A DNA stretch of 32,682 bases from DAISKN01 sp964553925 (GTDB lineage Bacteria > Acidobacteriota > Vicinamibacteria > Marinacidobacterales > SMYC01), in assembly GCA_964553925.1 (NCBI GenBank), contig CAZKNR010000224.1, positions 1-32,682 on the forward strand, read 5' to 3'. Positions 1-7,962 of the stretch are shown in pieces; within the stretch, counting starts at the first letter, position 1, and each line of letters starts with the position of its first letter. The notes beneath the pieces are model-generated. The model was not told the DNA's origin, ran no database searches, and worked only from the letters and a program-made list of their open reading frames with translations. The translations under genes were made by a program, and so were the position numbers.

Positions 1-1
1 C

Positions 2-748
2 TCGGCGTTCGCGACGGGCGACTGGGGCTTCAGCTATGTCGACGGCCGGCCGGTCCTGGAGCGGGTCCTCGAGAGAGCCGGGGGAACGTTCGAGCTCATG
101 GGAACCGCCTTCGCGCTCGCTCTCGCCGCTGCCCTCGTCCTCGGAAGTCTGGCGGCGCTTCGCCCGGGAGGCGCCTTCGACTCCCTCGTCTCCGGCGCTT
201 CCATCGTCGGCATCTCGCTTCCGACGTTCTGGCTCGGGCTCGTCCTCCAGCTCGTTTTCGCCGTCGAGCTCCGCTTACTCCCGACGGCCGGCCGCATGGG
301 TGTCGCGGGGGAGGGGCGACTCGCGCACCTCGTTCTTCCGGCGGCGACGCTGGCTTCGTTCTACGCGGCCTCCTGGATCCGCTACATCCGCGCGTCGCTC
401 GCGGCGAGCCTCTCGCGCGAGTTCGTGCGCGCGGGTCGGGCCCGCGGGCTATCGGAGATGCGGCTCCTCGTCCGCCACTCGCTTCCGAACGCGCTCTTCC
501 CGCTGGTGACGGTGCTCGCCCTCGACTTCGCGCTTCTCTTCAGCGGCGCCGTCGTCACCGAGACCGTCTTCGCCTGGCCGGGGATGGGGACGCTCCTCGT
601 CGACTCCGTCTACCGCCGCGACTATTCGGTTCTCATGGCAATCCTGATGGTGGGATCGATCGCGGTCGTGCTCTCGAACCTCGCGGCCGACGTCGTTTAC
701 GGATGGCTCGACCCCCGGGTGCGCATCGTGCAGAAGGCGGCGGGGTGA
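2..748 (+). CDS. DppB/OppB-like ABC transporter permease, 5' end outside window
   Basis: Integral membrane permease of a dipeptide/oligopeptide ABC importer. The reading frame is open from base 2, before the first ATG at 98, and its first residues (GDWGFSYVDGRPV) match the conserved periplasmic part of DppB-type proteins, so the gene begins upstream of the window. Several hydrophobic membrane segments follow. The cytoplasmic EAA loop that contacts the ATPase is visible (FVRAGRARGLSE, then HSLPNAL), and the protein ends with the family-typical YGWLDPRVR. The stop overlaps the GTG start of the next permease (GTGA), which indicates translational coupling. A diverged, N-terminally truncated copy lies at 8321-8698. 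The family is clear; the substrate is not determined. Confidence 0.88.
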   Translation, partial: SAFATGDWGFSYVDGRPVLERVLERAGGTFELMGTAFALALAAALVLGSLAALRPGGAFDSLVSGASIVGISLPTFWLGLVLQLVFAVELRLLPTAGRMGVAGEGRLAHLVLPAATLASFYAASWIRYIRASLAASLSREFVRAGRARGLSEMRLLVRHSLPNALFPLVTVLALDFALLFSGAVVTETVFAWPGMGTLLVDSVYRRDYSVLMAILMVGSIAVVLSNLAADVVYGWLDPRVRIVQKAAG

Positions 749-1539
749 GGCGCGGTCTCGCGGCGCTCGCCGTCGCCACCCTCCTCGCGGCCCTAGTGCC
801 TTTCCTCTCCCCCTATCGCTACGACGAGATCGATCTTTCTTCCATCAAAGATCCTCCCGGGCGCTCGCACTGGATGGGGACGGACGAGATCGGGCGCGAC
901 TTCGGGACGCGGGTCTTCGTGGGAGCGAGGCTCTCTCTCGCCATCGGCCTCGCGGGCGCCCTCGCCGCGAGCCTTCTCGGGGCCGGTCTGGGATCCATCG
1001 CCGGGTATTTCGGGGGTCTCGTGGATGCCGCCTTGATGCGGCTCGTCGATCTCCAGCTCTCCATTCCCGTTCTTCCGGTCCTCATCGTAATCTCCGCCGT
1101 CTTCCGGCCCACGGTCGCGGTTCTCGTCCTTTTGGTGACCGCGTTCGCCTGGATGGAGCCGGCGCGGATCGCGCGCGGGGAAGTGCTCCGGTTGAAGGAG
1201 CTCGAGTTCACGGAGGCGGCGAAAGCACTCGGCGCCTCGAGCCCGCGCGTCATCGGGCGTCACCTTTTGCCGAACGCCGCGGCGCCTCTCATCGTGGCGG
1301 CGGCGATCCTCGTCGGCCGGGTGATCGTGATGGAGTCCGTCTTGAGCTTTCTCGGACTCGGAGTGCAGCCTCCGGATCCGAGCCTCGGAAACCTTCTCTA
1401 CGGGGCTCAGGCCTCGCTCGCGACCGAGCCCTGGCTCGCGGTCTTCCCTGGACTCTTCATCTTCTGGATCGTGCTCGCGGTGAACCTGGTGGGAGACGGT
1501 CTTTCGTTCCGCGGCCGGCGCGAGACCCCATCCGCCTGA
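745..1539 (+). CDS. DppC/OppC-like ABC transporter permease
   Basis: Second permease subunit of the same peptide importer, about 264 residues with hydrophobic segments throughout. I chose the GTG at 745 because it overlaps the upstream stop (GTGA) and gives a normal DppC N-terminus. The open frame extends to 703, but that part encodes no recognisable DppC sequence. Family marks include HWMGTDEIGRDFGTRVFVGA near the N-terminus, the EAA loop (FTEAAKALGASS, then HLLPNA) and the C-terminal SFLGLGVQPPDPSLGNLL. The gene appears intact. No solute-binding protein or ATPase subunit is visible nearby, so the remaining subunits must lie upstream of the window or elsewhere. A frameshifted copy occurs at 8695-9238. 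Confidence 0.88.
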   Translation: MRRGLAALAVATLLAALVPFLSPYRYDEIDLSSIKDPPGRSHWMGTDEIGRDFGTRVFVGARLSLAIGLAGALAASLLGAGLGSIAGYFGGLVDAALMRLVDLQLSIPVLPVLIVISAVFRPTVAVLVLLVTAFAWMEPARIARGEVLRLKELEFTEAAKALGASSPRVIGRHLLPNAAAPLIVAAAILVGRVIVMESVLSFLGLGVQPPDPSLGNLLYGAQASLATEPWLAVFPGLFIFWIVLAVNLVGDGLSFRGRRETPSA

Positions 1540-1610
1540 ATCATTTGGGCTCCGCCTCGAGTCGCGGATATTCTTCCGCGCCGTCGTGACTCCCTCAAAG
1601 CAGCGATCCA

Positions 1611-1760
1611 CTCGGCTTCTGGCCGACGTCGACGCTTCTTGCGAGCCTCCGGATCGTCGCACTCTTCTACCTCCTCGTCTTCCGGCGGGTGGGCGCGGCC
1701 TGGTCCGCGGCGGGAGGCGCCTTAGCGGCGCTCCTCATCGCCGACCTCGCTTTCGGCGCC
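1611..1760 (+). pseudogene. Fragment of a hydrophobic membrane protein
   Basis: One frame encodes about 50 residues that look like real membrane-protein sequence: a helix (LLASLRIVALFYLLVFRR) followed by a second one (GGALAALLIADLAFG). There is no credible start, and the sequence loses coherence after about 1760. I do not recognise the family; a transporter or glycosyltransferase piece is possible. It is most likely the stump of a gene cut by the event that brought in the neighbouring island. Confidence 0.35.
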
Positions 1761-1891
1761 TGTACCAGTGCAGGAGACTTTAGGGACGATTGGGAGCGAT
1801 CCGACCATGCGAGTCCTGCGCTTACTTACGGGGGATGCGCTGAACAGATAGGCGGTCAAACATACTGTGAAAACCCCGCTGGGAGCTGGGA

Positions 1892-2191
1892 GTGGACGCT
1901 TCCATTTCGAGTTCCTCGGGCGTCCGAATGAATCTCGTCGCCGAACATCCTGTGCGCACCGTCAGCCACTACTATACACACTTGGACTCGTCCTCTAGCC
2001 GAACTCTGATCGAGTGGTGGAAGGGTGAAGTCCCGCCACAGAAGTGGATGAACTTCTACACGAAGGTACTCTAGTAGAAGTTCTCCCTTGGCATCAGGCT
2101 CAAGCTCACCCCCTCCAGGTTGCGCCGCCCGAGGCGTCTCCACGCAGAAGGTGGAGGAGGCGAGGGTGGCCCTCCGAGAGGTTGGGAATAT
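1892..2191 (+). pseudogene. Decayed C-terminus of a large DUF499-like ATPase
   Basis: The frame ending at 2074 contains LIEWWKGEVPPQKWMNFYTK. After two in-frame stops, the sequence continues with KFSLGIRLKL and, in another frame, GVSTQKVEEARVALREVG. From memory of the family, this order resembles the extreme C-terminus of DUF499 ATPases, large P-loop proteins found in defence islands with methylases and helicases. Stops and frameshifts make it a pseudogene, and only about 85 residues remain. The family assignment rests on motif memory without a search. Confidence 0.4.
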
Positions 2192-2211
2192 TAGGACACG
2201 TTTGAAGGAGA

Positions 2212-2233
2212 GTAGTTGTCGTAGCGCGACTAC
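2212..2233 (-). terminator. Possible weak hairpin at the 3' end of the minus-strand operon
   Basis: A short dyad (GTAGT... ...ACTAC, extendable through a G-T wobble, 7-base loop) overlaps the TAG stop of the receiver-domain gene at 2230. It is not followed by a clear T tract on the minus strand, so intrinsic terminator function is doubtful. Confidence 0.25.
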
Positions 2234-3393
2234 GCCTTTGGCGGCGGGCGAATCGCCGCAAGTGCCAAGTCAGTGTCGAGGTCGGGTGTTCCAAGACGGC
2301 CAAGGTACCGGATGAAACGCGCTCCAATGGACTCGGCGAACGGACTCGCGACGGTGGCAAGGCAGCGTGCTCCTCGAAGCTCGGCGACCTCTACGTGCTC
2401 CAGCTGCTGGAAGTCGATGACCACCGCCGGAATGTCCCAAACGGCCGGCAGGAAGTGGTAGCGCTCGGCTTGGTGCGACCCCTTTCGGCTGTTGGACATG
2501 AGCGCAACGAGGGACGCGGTCTCGCTCTTGCTCGGCGTCGCCTGTTCCGCCCACTTTTTGTGCTCCTCGAACTCGGAGATCGGAAGTGTACGTGCGCAAA
2601 GTGCGCGATCGACCTTGCACTTCCCGTCACGATGGACCAGGTCGCAGCTCGGCCACACGACAACAAAGAGTTCCTCGAGATCATTTCGCTTGATGAAGCG
2701 GAGATCGCCGAGCGTCGGGTCGGTATCGAGCGGCGGCTTGATGTAGTACTCGGCGGGATGGACCTTCTCCGGATCGGGATCGGCGCCAGGGGTTCCCGGG
2801 TACAGCTGTTCAACCATGTCGCCAACACCAACACGAGCGAACTGGAGTGCCAGCCGGTGAACGAGCAGACGAACAAAGTCCGGACTGGCAACGAGACTGC
2901 CGATGTCCTTCCAGTTGGTGACCACGAAGCCCCACATGTAGTCGCGCAGCGAAGCCTCGAGGTGATCGAAGATCGCGCGGTGGACCTGAGGGATCTTCAA
3001 CGCGAAGAGCTCCTCGATCTCGTTGACGAGCTTGGGTAAACTGCCGGCCTCCTTGGCCACCAGACGGACGAAGGCGCTGCAGTGTTCGTTGAGGCCCTCC
3101 GGGAGGGCCGTGTGAAGGACCACGGGCGCGAAACCGGTCGCCCGCCAGTCCTCCAGTACCTTGATTCCGGCCTTGTCACCCCGCCCGGTTCCACCGCGGA
3201 AGACGTCCAGGATCACCAGATCGATCTTGCGCTCGCGAAGCAGGGCGAGAGCACCGTCGAAGCTCCCCGTTTCGGCGACCTCGACCTTCCCGAACGTGAA
3301 TGTCTCGCCCTCGAGATACTCCTTCACTTGACGACGCATGTCGTCGTCGTCTTCTACGAAAGCGATACTCCACGGACGCGGAGAAGGTGCCAT
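2230..3393 (-). CDS. Response regulator receiver protein with unrecognised C-terminal domain
   Basis: The protein has 387 residues. Residues 9-125 form a CheY-like receiver: acidic pocket E14/D15/D16, predicted phospho-acceptor D63 (DLVILDVFRG), switch residue T95 (VVLHTALPEG) and K114 (VAKEAG). The remaining roughly 255 residues are not an HTH or other common output domain. They contain a motif with two basic and Cys-containing stretches (VVWPSCDLVHRDGKCKVDR) that I cannot assign. The start lies one base after the kinase stop (TGACATG) and has a strong AGGAGG site. It is last in the operon and is probably phosphorylated by the double-GHKL protein just upstream. The output is unknown; without a DNA-binding domain, it may act through protein contacts or an enzymatic C-terminus. 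Confidence 0.82.
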   Translation of the reverse strand: MAPSPRPWSIAFVEDDDDMRRQVKEYLEGETFTFGKVEVAETGSFDGALALLRERKIDLVILDVFRGGTGRGDKAGIKVLEDWRATGFAPVVLHTALPEGLNEHCSAFVRLVAKEAGSLPKLVNEIEELFALKIPQVHRAIFDHLEASLRDYMWGFVVTNWKDIGSLVASPDFVRLLVHRLALQFARVGVGDMVEQLYPGTPGADPDPEKVHPAEYYIKPPLDTDPTLGDLRFIKRNDLEELFVVVWPSCDLVHRDGKCKVDRALCARTLPISEFEEHKKWAEQATPSKSETASLVALMSNSRKGSHQAERYHFLPAVWDIPAVVIDFQQLEHVEVAELRGARCLATVASPFAESIGARFIRYLGRLGTPDLDTDLALAAIRPPPKA

Positions 3394-3394
3394 G

Positions 3395-5578
3395 TCAATC
3401 CTCCTCAGCGGCAGACACGCGCCTTCGCAGTATCACACGGAAGTTCGCGCCGGACAGGAGCCCGGGGGAGACAAGCTCAAGGGAGCCATCGTACTCGGTG
3501 GCGATTTCGCCGGCGATCGTCAATCCGAGGCCCACTCCATCGGGTTTCGTCGAGTAGTACGGGTCGAAGATGTAGTCGCGCACGTCGTCTGGCACGCCTG
3601 GACCGCTGTCGCAGAACAGGATCTCGACACCGCCATCGACATGGCTGCACTCGACCGTGATTGCGCGTCGCTCCGCAGGTACTTTTCCGAGCCAGAACAG
3701 CGCATTATCCAGCAGGTTCACGAAGATCTGCTGCATCTCGGTGGCATCGGCAGTCACGACTGTCTGACTGGTGGGCAGTGTCGTCTTGACCTTCAGTTCG
3801 GCAATCGGACGGGCAAAGATGGCGAATGCGTCCGCGATCAGCTTCTCGATCGGCTGCTCCGACGGCCGACCCCGCTTCCTACCGCCGAACGGAGCGATGC
3901 GCCGGAACAGGGAGGACAACACCTCCGTCTGCTTTCCGATGGTATCGAGTCGTCCGAGAAGCTTGCCCCGGGCAGCCGCAGCGTCGGTCGTGCTCCTCAG
4001 GTCACGCCGGGCGAGGTCGCATTCGTTCGAGATCGACGCCACCGGGGTCCTGCCGTCATGCAGCACCACGTCGATCAGTTGCCCCAGGGTCGCAAGGCGG
4101 CGGTAGCGAACGATAACGCGCTGAACCTGCTTGACCGATGATTGGAAAGTCTGCTCCTGCTGTGTCAGGAACTGGAGGAATTCCTTGTCCTGCGGGTATC
4201 TCTGCTGGAACGAATCCTTCACCGGCTTGAGGTCGAGGTCCCGGAAGAGCCCGAGCCCACTCCGGTGTTCTTCCTTGCGCTCTTTTTCGTGACGCTTCTG
4301 GTACTTCGCTTTTTCGATGCGCGTCAGGAGATCGACCACGCAATGACGGAGGTCATCGACGGCCGGCGACTCCACGAGTCCTTCACGGTTGGTCTGGTCG
4401 CGGAGGTCAGGATTGCCGTCAGCGGAGATGTGGATGGCGCCGACGATCTGGTTGTTGCTCAGGCGCATCGTCGGGTTCTGCACGCGTCTGAGGTCCAGAC
4501 GAAGCCAGTCGTTCGCTGGTCCGCCGTATGGGAGGACGCGAAAGGAGTCGCGGTAGATGCTGACCCCACAGGCATCGTCGAGGTCTCGCCGGAGGTCTCG
4601 CACGGTCGACCGGAGTTCCCCGGCGAGACCCTCCAATGCGTCGGGATCCCTGTCCCATGCCTTGAACTCGAATTCGAAGGGACCACATCTGGGCGCCCGC
4701 CCACCCTCGAGCTTGACCACCTCGTCTACGGCCGTGCTCTTGCTGGCAACCGCGATGGAGCCCACGAGATGCCCCTCGGCCGACAGTGATCCGGAGAGCG
4801 TGTAGTGGGGCTTGCCCAGGATGGCAGGTGGCGTGATCGGCCCCGATTGGTCCTTGAAAGCACCGGGGAGATTGAGGTCGATCTCGAAACGGTCCTTCTT
4901 TCGGGGCCGTGCGACCAGTCGGGCGAGCTGGCTGCGGAGTCGACGGAACGATGCCTCGTCCCAATCGTCGTGGAGGCCATCGAGTCGCACGGTCGTACCT
5001 GCCGCTGCCTGTGCCTCGACGCGATGCTCCTCCCAATTGCAGCGGACCTGGTCCAGAAACCGCTCGTCCTTTCTGAATTCGCCCCAGTCGAAGTCAGCGA
5101 CCACACGTCGATGAGGCTGCAAGGCGATCGATTCGACGCGCATCTTTTCAGCGAGTCTGGCAGCTGCAAACCGGCCGAGCCCCTTTTCGCCTGTCACGCG
5201 ACGACCGCCGGGAGAGCGGTGGTTATTCTTCTTGGAGATCGTCGCGGGCTCGAGCCAGCCGGACTTGAGAACCTCTCGCGTTATGCCGTGACCATCGTCC
5301 TTCACGACGATCGCACCTTGCCCGACAAGGAGCGGGGATTCGAACATGATCGAGACCTTGTGCGCATCGGCGTCGTATGAGTTCTTGATCAGCTCGACCA
5401 GCGCGATCGTTTCGTTGCTGATCAGGTCCTCGCCGATGGCGCGAATGATCCGGGCGCGAGGTCGCAACGTATCGCTGCCCTTCTGCACAAGCGAACTCTT
5501 GCGTTTCACCGGGGTCTTCCTCGCCGACGCTTTCCCGAGCGCGTCTTTCTCGCATGATCGAAGAAACCGGCGAAGCAT
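3395..5578 (-). CDS. Soluble double-GHKL protein: MutL/MORC-like ATPase plus histidine kinase
   Basis: The protein has 727 residues and no membrane segment. Residues 40-240 hold a first GHKL ATPase: catalytic Glu62 and N-box Asn66 in VELIKNSYDADA, DDGHGI at 94-99 and GEKGLGRFA at 130-138, as in Hsp90/MutL/MORC proteins. A charged, probably helical linker lies at about 410-490. Residues 490-720 form a histidine kinase: H-box with H507 (VVLHDGRTPVASI), N box NLLDNAL (621-627), G1 DSGPG (657-661) and G2 GVGLGL (681-686). The H-box is unusual in having HDGRTP instead of HE-RTP. The ATG at 5578 overlaps the methyltransferase gene by 73 bases. A GTG at 5488, after that gene's stop, is an alternative start that removes a Lys/Arg-rich leader. 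The partner is probably the receiver protein one base downstream. The cytosolic location suggests an internal signal. Confidence 0.82.
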   Translation of the reverse strand: MLRRFLRSCEKDALGKASARKTPVKRKSSLVQKGSDTLRPRARIIRAIGEDLISNETIALVELIKNSYDADAHKVSIMFESPLLVGQGAIVVKDDGHGITREVLKSGWLEPATISKKNNHRSPGGRRVTGEKGLGRFAAARLAEKMRVESIALQPHRRVVADFDWGEFRKDERFLDQVRCNWEEHRVEAQAAAGTTVRLDGLHDDWDEASFRRLRSQLARLVARPRKKDRFEIDLNLPGAFKDQSGPITPPAILGKPHYTLSGSLSAEGHLVGSIAVASKSTAVDEVVKLEGGRAPRCGPFEFEFKAWDRDPDALEGLAGELRSTVRDLRRDLDDACGVSIYRDSFRVLPYGGPANDWLRLDLRRVQNPTMRLSNNQIVGAIHISADGNPDLRDQTNREGLVESPAVDDLRHCVVDLLTRIEKAKYQKRHEKERKEEHRSGLGLFRDLDLKPVKDSFQQRYPQDKEFLQFLTQQEQTFQSSVKQVQRVIVRYRRLATLGQLIDVVLHDGRTPVASISNECDLARRDLRSTTDAAAARGKLLGRLDTIGKQTEVLSSLFRRIAPFGGRKRGRPSEQPIEKLIADAFAIFARPIAELKVKTTLPTSQTVVTADATEMQQIFVNLLDNALFWLGKVPAERRAITVECSHVDGGVEILFCDSGPGVPDDVRDYIFDPYYSTKPDGVGLGLTIAGEIATEYDGSLELVSPGLLSGANFRVILRRRVSAAEED

Positions 5579-7566
5579 CTGCCCACCAGGGGCGGGACCG
5601 CGTTTCCGATCTGGATGAACTGGTCGCAGCGCGAGCCGAGGAAGATGTAGTCGTCCGAGAACCCTTGCACTCTCCCGGCTTCCCGCGCCGTGATGCCACG
5701 ATCATCGTACGGGTGGATGAAGCCGTTCGCGTCCTTGTGGAGGTGCGACACGATGGTCCGGCAAGGTTCGTTCGGCTTCAGCCGGTAGTACTTGTCGTGG
5801 AAGTTGTCGGTGGAATAGCGCATCAAGGACTTCCCCCCGCGCTCGAGGGCGACAAGGGAGTTCTCTCCCGGTCGAAGAAGCGAAAAGAGCTTCAGGTCGA
5901 GGGGATTGTGCGCCCTGGCCTCGTGGTGAAAGAGAAGGCGCTGCTTCCCACCCCCCGAATCCACGCCCTGCAGCATTGCTCCCTCTCCCGCTCTCAGGCG
6001 GGGCAGTCCTTCCAGCGCACTGGTTAGATCGCGTGGCTGCTGGATGCCGTACTGCTGGAGAAGCCACTCGCGTGCATCCGGGACGGGGGAACTGCCACGC
6101 ATTGCGACCACGAAAAGTCGGTGACGGACCTGCGGCAAACCGAGTCGAGCGGCGTTGAGGCCGAAGGACTGAACCGAGTACCCCAGCCTGATCAAGCCGT
6201 GTTCCAGGCGCCGCAGGATGTTCGTCTTTCCTTCGCCAGCAGAACGCATGTCGGGAACGTTCTCGACGAGCACTGCATTCGGCGTGAGTTGCGCTACCGC
6301 TCGGAGCAACGCCTTGAACAACCTGTTTCGGGGATCATTCGTCAGTGTCGGTCGAGAAAGGATGTGCGGCTTCGTCCGGTAGCCGACTTTCGAGAAACCC
6401 TGGCAAGGCAGTCCCGCGGCGAGCACATCAACCTTCACCGCTCGTCCGACAAGCCGCCGGAGCTCACGACTCTTGCGGGTCAACGAATCGACGTCTGCGC
6501 AGACGACCTTATCGGCCGGCACCTCCGGGTGGTTCAGCACGAAAGTGCGGCAGGCTGACCGATCGGAGTCGACAGCGAGGGCGATGCGATAGCCCTGGGC
6601 CAGGAAGCCGGTCGACAAGCCACCGGCCCCCGCGAAGAGGTCCACCAACACCGGTTTCGATGATCTGGCCGGGGCGGCCTGCTGTTGCGTGCGCCAGTAG
6701 CCGCAGAACTTCCTGATCTCACACCGTCCGCACTCCGGGCGTTGCCTTTTGCAGACCTCACGCCCGTGCATGACCAGGTTTACGTGAAGAGGCCCCCGCA
6801 ACGGTGGAGCCACCGCGTCTTTGAGGCGTCGCTGCACGACGCGGTGCTCGAGCCCCTCCAACTCTCCGACTAGAGGCACGAGTGTGCCGAGGCGAGAGAT
6901 GACTGTGATGGTGTGTGCGTCCACCGGAAAGACGCGGCGGCCGAGGGAATACAGCATCACGCACTGGGCACCCTTGAGGTCAAGCCCGGGCAGCGACGTC
7001 AGGTACGCAAGAACGTCTGCGTCGTCGCGCTCACGGAGGGGGGACATGTCGGCCGCACCGAAATCGGCAATGAGCTTCGAAATAATGCTGACGAGCGTCG
7101 TGGCCTTGTTGGTCAGGAATCCGCCCGGACGCAGGATCTCCTCGAGCCGCCGCCTGGACTCAGGTCTGACCACGTCCTCCCAGCGCGGAAACGCGGATCG
7201 AAGTTCATCGAGCATCGCCCGCGCCGTTGGGATACGCGTACGCCAGCAGAGAACGATGTAGATGAGCTCCGAAACGGGATCCTTGACGTTGCCCAGGTCG
7301 GGGGTTCCGTACAACGCGTGCAGAGCGCGCGCGATGATGGATGCGTTCGTCGTGACCTCGTCGATGAGGGCGCGCGCGTCAGTCGCATCCGTGATTCCGC
7401 TTGCTCCCGGAAAGGCGGCACGATCGCTGAGGATCCGTCGCATGACCGCCGCACGCCACTTCCGCGTTGGCGCGCCGTACCTGACCCGCCCGTGGAAGAG
7501 CTGAAACTCGTCCCCGTCATCCTCGAGACGCACGACCGCCGGCTCGAGTGGCATCGTCTGCTCCAT
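5506..7566 (-). CDS. Endonuclease III-like glycosylase fused to C5-cytosine DNA methyltransferase
   Basis: About 686 residues from ATG 7566. A second ATG at 7554 has a better-spaced GGAG. The open frame to 7710 overlaps the XRE gene and is disfavoured. The N-terminal ~300 residues are an HhH-GPD glycosylase of the Nth type: helix-hairpin-helix LPGLDLKGAQ, with K198 at the position of the E. coli Nth catalytic Lys, D216 in VDAH, and a Fe-S cluster C272-x6-C279-x2-C282-x5-C288. The C-terminal part is a complete m5C methyltransferase: motif I DLFAGAGGLSTG (309 on), motif IV GLPCQGFS with nucleophile C388, ENV (435-437), PQVRHR (478-483) and motif X IGNAVPP. Precedent: Mig.Mth, an Nth-family T/G glycosylase encoded beside an m5C methylase, repairs deaminated m5C. 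Here both are in one chain. No restriction nuclease is seen. Roles in repair or restriction are inference. Confidence 0.88.
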   Translation of the reverse strand: MEQTMPLEPAVVRLEDDGDEFQLFHGRVRYGAPTRKWRAAVMRRILSDRAAFPGASGITDATDARALIDEVTTNASIIARALHALYGTPDLGNVKDPVSELIYIVLCWRTRIPTARAMLDELRSAFPRWEDVVRPESRRRLEEILRPGGFLTNKATTLVSIISKLIADFGAADMSPLRERDDADVLAYLTSLPGLDLKGAQCVMLYSLGRRVFPVDAHTITVISRLGTLVPLVGELEGLEHRVVQRRLKDAVAPPLRGPLHVNLVMHGREVCKRQRPECGRCEIRKFCGYWRTQQQAAPARSSKPVLVDLFAGAGGLSTGFLAQGYRIALAVDSDRSACRTFVLNHPEVPADKVVCADVDSLTRKSRELRRLVGRAVKVDVLAAGLPCQGFSKVGYRTKPHILSRPTLTNDPRNRLFKALLRAVAQLTPNAVLVENVPDMRSAGEGKTNILRRLEHGLIRLGYSVQSFGLNAARLGLPQVRHRLFVVAMRGSSPVPDAREWLLQQYGIQQPRDLTSALEGLPRLRAGEGAMLQGVDSGGGKQRLLFHHEARAHNPLDLKLFSLLRPGENSLVALERGGKSLMRYSTDNFHDKYYRLKPNEPCRTIVSHLHKDANGFIHPYDDRGITAREAGRVQGFSDDYIFLGSRCDQFIQIGNAVPPLVGRCFAGFFDHARKTRSGKRRRGRPR

Positions 7567-7604
7567 GCTCGGCAGGGTCGGGCTCGATGGAAGACGACAC
7601 GCGA

Positions 7605-7823
7605 TCACCTGTCCAGCTCCCCGATCCGATCCGTCATGCCCGCCTCGGTCAGGGCGGCTTGCAGCTTCTCCCGGGCGAGGGGAGACGGGGTTCCCTTGCC
7701 GTTCTCCCATCGGTTCACGGTCGACCAGGTCACGCCGAGGCGGTGTGCGAGTTGCTCCTGGGATGAGAGGCCGAGATTTTCGCGCAGCTCGCGCAGGAGT
7801 CGACGTAGATGCGCGTTCTTCAT
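7605..7823 (-). CDS. Small XRE-family transcriptional regulator
   Basis: 72 residues from ATG 7823 (MKNAHLRRLL). The helix-turn-helix is clear: EQLAHRLGVTWSTVNRWENG, followed by PSPLAREKLQ, as in Cro/C1-type proteins and R-M controller proteins. An earlier ATG at 7871 would add 16 residues that fall in the promoter-like region, so it is less likely. The gene is first in the minus-strand operon, 38 bases ahead of the glycosylase-methyltransferase. Its position fits a control protein that autoregulates the methylase operon. A pair of GCAGATG direct repeats lies just upstream. Confidence 0.85.
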   Translation of the reverse strand: MKNAHLRRLLRELRENLGLSSQEQLAHRLGVTWSTVNRWENGKGTPSPLAREKLQAALTEAGMTDRIGELDR

Positions 7824-7841
7824 CCGTGCGTGCCTTGACTG

Positions 7842-7875
7842 GCAGATGCTAGTGCAGATGTCATATCGCACGCAA
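7842..7875 (-). promoter_or_regulatory. Putative autoregulated promoter of the XRE/methyltransferase operon
   Basis: Read on the minus strand, TTGCGT (7875-7870) and TAGCAT (7851-7846) are separated by 18 bases and could serve as -35 and -10 elements. Two copies of the heptamer CATCTGC (plus-strand GCAGATG at 7842-7848 and 7854-7860), one helical turn apart at 12 bases, flank or overlap the -10. This is the expected place for an XRE operator. It was read by eye only. Confidence 0.4.
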
Positions 7876-7962
7876 GTTCCTCTTGTTCAACCCGTTCGAC
7901 TCGACCGGGTCCGCGCCGGGAGCACCGTGGTACCTGATCGCCAAGAATCTTCAGGATCGCCC

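Larger units (their letters stand above)
1540..2229. other. Gene-free interval with decayed fragments
   Basis: About 690 bases between dppC and the convergent minus-strand operon contain no intact gene. Two protein remnants can be read (1611-1760 and 1892-2191) and are listed separately. Base composition is locally more AT-rich around 1840-2080. I see no clear terminator for the permease operon and no attachment-site repeat that I can pair with the other side of the island. Confidence 0.6.

Noticed and set aside
2395..5380. Series of plus-strand frames opposite the kinase and receiver genes
   Set aside because: The minus-strand proteins have full catalytic motifs and tight operon spacing. 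The plus-strand frames have none.
5506..7710. Methyltransferase start at 7710
   Set aside because: This would overlap the XRE gene by more than 100 bases and add a leader unlike the family. ATG 7566 or 7554 follows the XRE stop.
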